A DNA stretch of 6,852 nucleotides, from assembly GCA_023264475.1 (NCBI GenBank), contig JAHFMA010000027.1, positions 1-6,852 of the forward strand, given 5' to 3'. The notes under the pieces were generated by a model that saw nothing but the letters and a program-made list of their open reading frames with translations, was not told the origin of the DNA and did no database searches. Every line of letters begins with the position of its first letter. Positions within the stretch are counted from its first letter, which is position 1. This document shows, in pieces, positions 6,041-6,852 of the stretch. This stretch comes from Candidatus Parcubacteria bacterium. GTDB taxonomy: Bacteria; Patescibacteriota; Minisyncoccia; Phycocordibacterales; PALSA-1337. The position numbers and the translations under genes are program-made.

Positions 6041-6852
6041 ATGAGCGATGCCAAACTAAAGAAACTGTCCACAGAGGCCTACAAGGGCGTCAGGGACTTC
6101 TTCCCTGCCGATATGGCCATAGAGAAGCATATCTTCTCGATCTGGCGCGATATCGCCGAGAAATATGGCTATGAAGAATACGCGGCTTCTGTTTTGGAGC
6201 CAGCCGACCTCTACCGCGCCAAATCCGGCGAAGAGATCGTGAACGAGCAGACATATACCTTCACCGACCGTGGCGATCGCGAAGTGACCTTGCGCCCCGA
6301 GATGACCCCCACCGTGGCCCGTATGGTGGCCGCCAAGCGCCGTGAACTGACATTTCCTCTCCGCTGGTACTCCATCCCCAACCTCTTCCGCTACGAACAG
6401 CCCCAGCGCGGCCGCGTCCGCGAGCATTGGCAGCTCAATGTGGACCTATTCGGCGCTGAATCTATCCGTGCTGAGATCGAGGTCATCGCCATGGCTTCGG
6501 ACATCACCCGCGCCTATGGCCTCAAAGACAGCCAATTCGAGATCCGCGTCAACAATCGCAAGGTCGTCAATTACATCCTTCATGACATCTTCAGCTTGAG
6601 CGAAGCCGCCGGGCATGCCCTAGCCAAGCTCATAGACAAGAAGGACAAGATGAAGGCAGACGCTTTTGAGCTCGGCGTGCGCGAAGCTTTCGGGATGAGC
6701 GATGCCGCCGACACCTTCCTGACTCTCCTCAATTCCAAGAATTTCGAGGAATTCTGCTCTCGCCTCCCCCAGTCCAAAGAAGAGCACGCCGGCTTGCGCG
6801 AGATCCGCGACACCCTAGCGGGCCTAGAGAAGCTGGGCGTGACCAATGCGCG
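6041..6852 (+). CDS. hisS: Histidine--tRNA ligase (3' end cut off by window edge)
   Basis: HisRS is a class II aminoacyl-tRNA synthetase that charges tRNA-His in the cytoplasm. My translation from ATG 6041 gives 270 residues, open to the edge; full-length enzymes have about 420-450, so the C-terminal part of the catalytic domain and the anticodon-binding domain are missing. Visible family signatures are KGVRDFFP (15-22), YTFTDRGDREVTLRPEMTPTVAR (72-94), and motif 2, FRYEQPQRGRVREHWQLN (116-133). The family's usual ERPQ in motif 2 is EQPQ here. Residues from about 186 onward fit the helical insertion domain. The HisA signatures and motif 3 would lie beyond the edge. The start is supported by the nearby -10 and by the short lead to KGVRDF. 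It is divergent from DUF456 across a 46-bp gap. Confidence 0.96.
   Translation, partial: MSDAKLKKLSTEAYKGVRDFFPADMAIEKHIFSIWRDIAEKYGYEEYAASVLEPADLYRAKSGEEIVNEQTYTFTDRGDREVTLRPEMTPTVARMVAAKRRELTFPLRWYSIPNLFRYEQPQRGRVREHWQLNVDLFGAESIRAEIEVIAMASDITRAYGLKDSQFEIRVNNRKVVNYILHDIFSLSEAAGHALAKLIDKKDKMKADAFELGVREAFGMSDAADTFLTLLNSKNFEEFCSRLPQSKEEHAGLREIRDTLAGLEKLGVTNA

Noticed and set aside
6056..6427. 123-codon minus-strand frame opposite hisS
   Set aside because: The plus strand encodes clear HisRS signatures across the same bases.
1..6852. CRISPR array, tRNA, rRNA, insertion sequence or prophage genes
   Set aside because: No spaced direct repeats, cloverleaf, terminal inverted repeats with transposase, or phage-type proteins were seen on reading both strands.

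Overview
The window is chromosomal bacterial DNA, gene-dense and around 50-55% G+C by eye. It carries two genes for a type IV pilus-like assembly system and a set of translation genes (typA, truB, hisS). Complete genes end in TGA (pilB-like, adenylate kinase-like), TAA (typA, truB) and TAG (DUF456), so TGA is a true stop. None of the seven start codons has a convincing Shine-Dalgarno sequence, and at least two starts lie where transcription would be expected to begin. The compact layout, the short proteins and this start architecture fit a Candidate Phyla Radiation (Patescibacteria) genome that uses the standard bacterial code. That placement is an inference, not proof.

Layout. Positions 1-2026 (minus strand) hold a PilB/GspE-type ATPase gene followed by a PilC/GspF-type platform gene. 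The two are joined by an ATGA stop/start overlap, and the second runs off the left edge. Divergent from them, 2110-2718 (plus) encodes a small protein that looks like an adenylate kinase-type P-loop protein with a ruined Walker A motif. It ends at a strong intrinsic terminator (2736-2763). Positions 2764-2888 hold a promoter and a hairpin-bearing leader for typA/bipA (2889-4691, plus). A bidirectional terminator at 4704-4731 separates typA from the convergent truB (4730-5479, minus). Upstream of truB, and probably in the same operon, is a DUF456 membrane protein (5506-5994, minus). A 46-bp divergent promoter region then leads into hisS (6041 to the right edge, plus), which is incomplete.

How the genes fit together. 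The pilus ATPase and platform protein would act together at the inner membrane to build a surface filament, for DNA uptake, attachment or motility. TypA (ribosome-associated GTPase), TruB (tRNA pseudouridine 55) and HisRS (histidyl-tRNA charging) all serve translation. The DUF456 protein has no known role. The points most worth a second look are the degenerate kinase-like protein, the two divergent promoter regions in which opposing -10/-35 elements overlap, the probably leaderless hisS and DUF456 messages, and the stem-loop at the predicted 5' end of the typA message. No CRISPR array, tRNA, rRNA or insertion sequence was seen.
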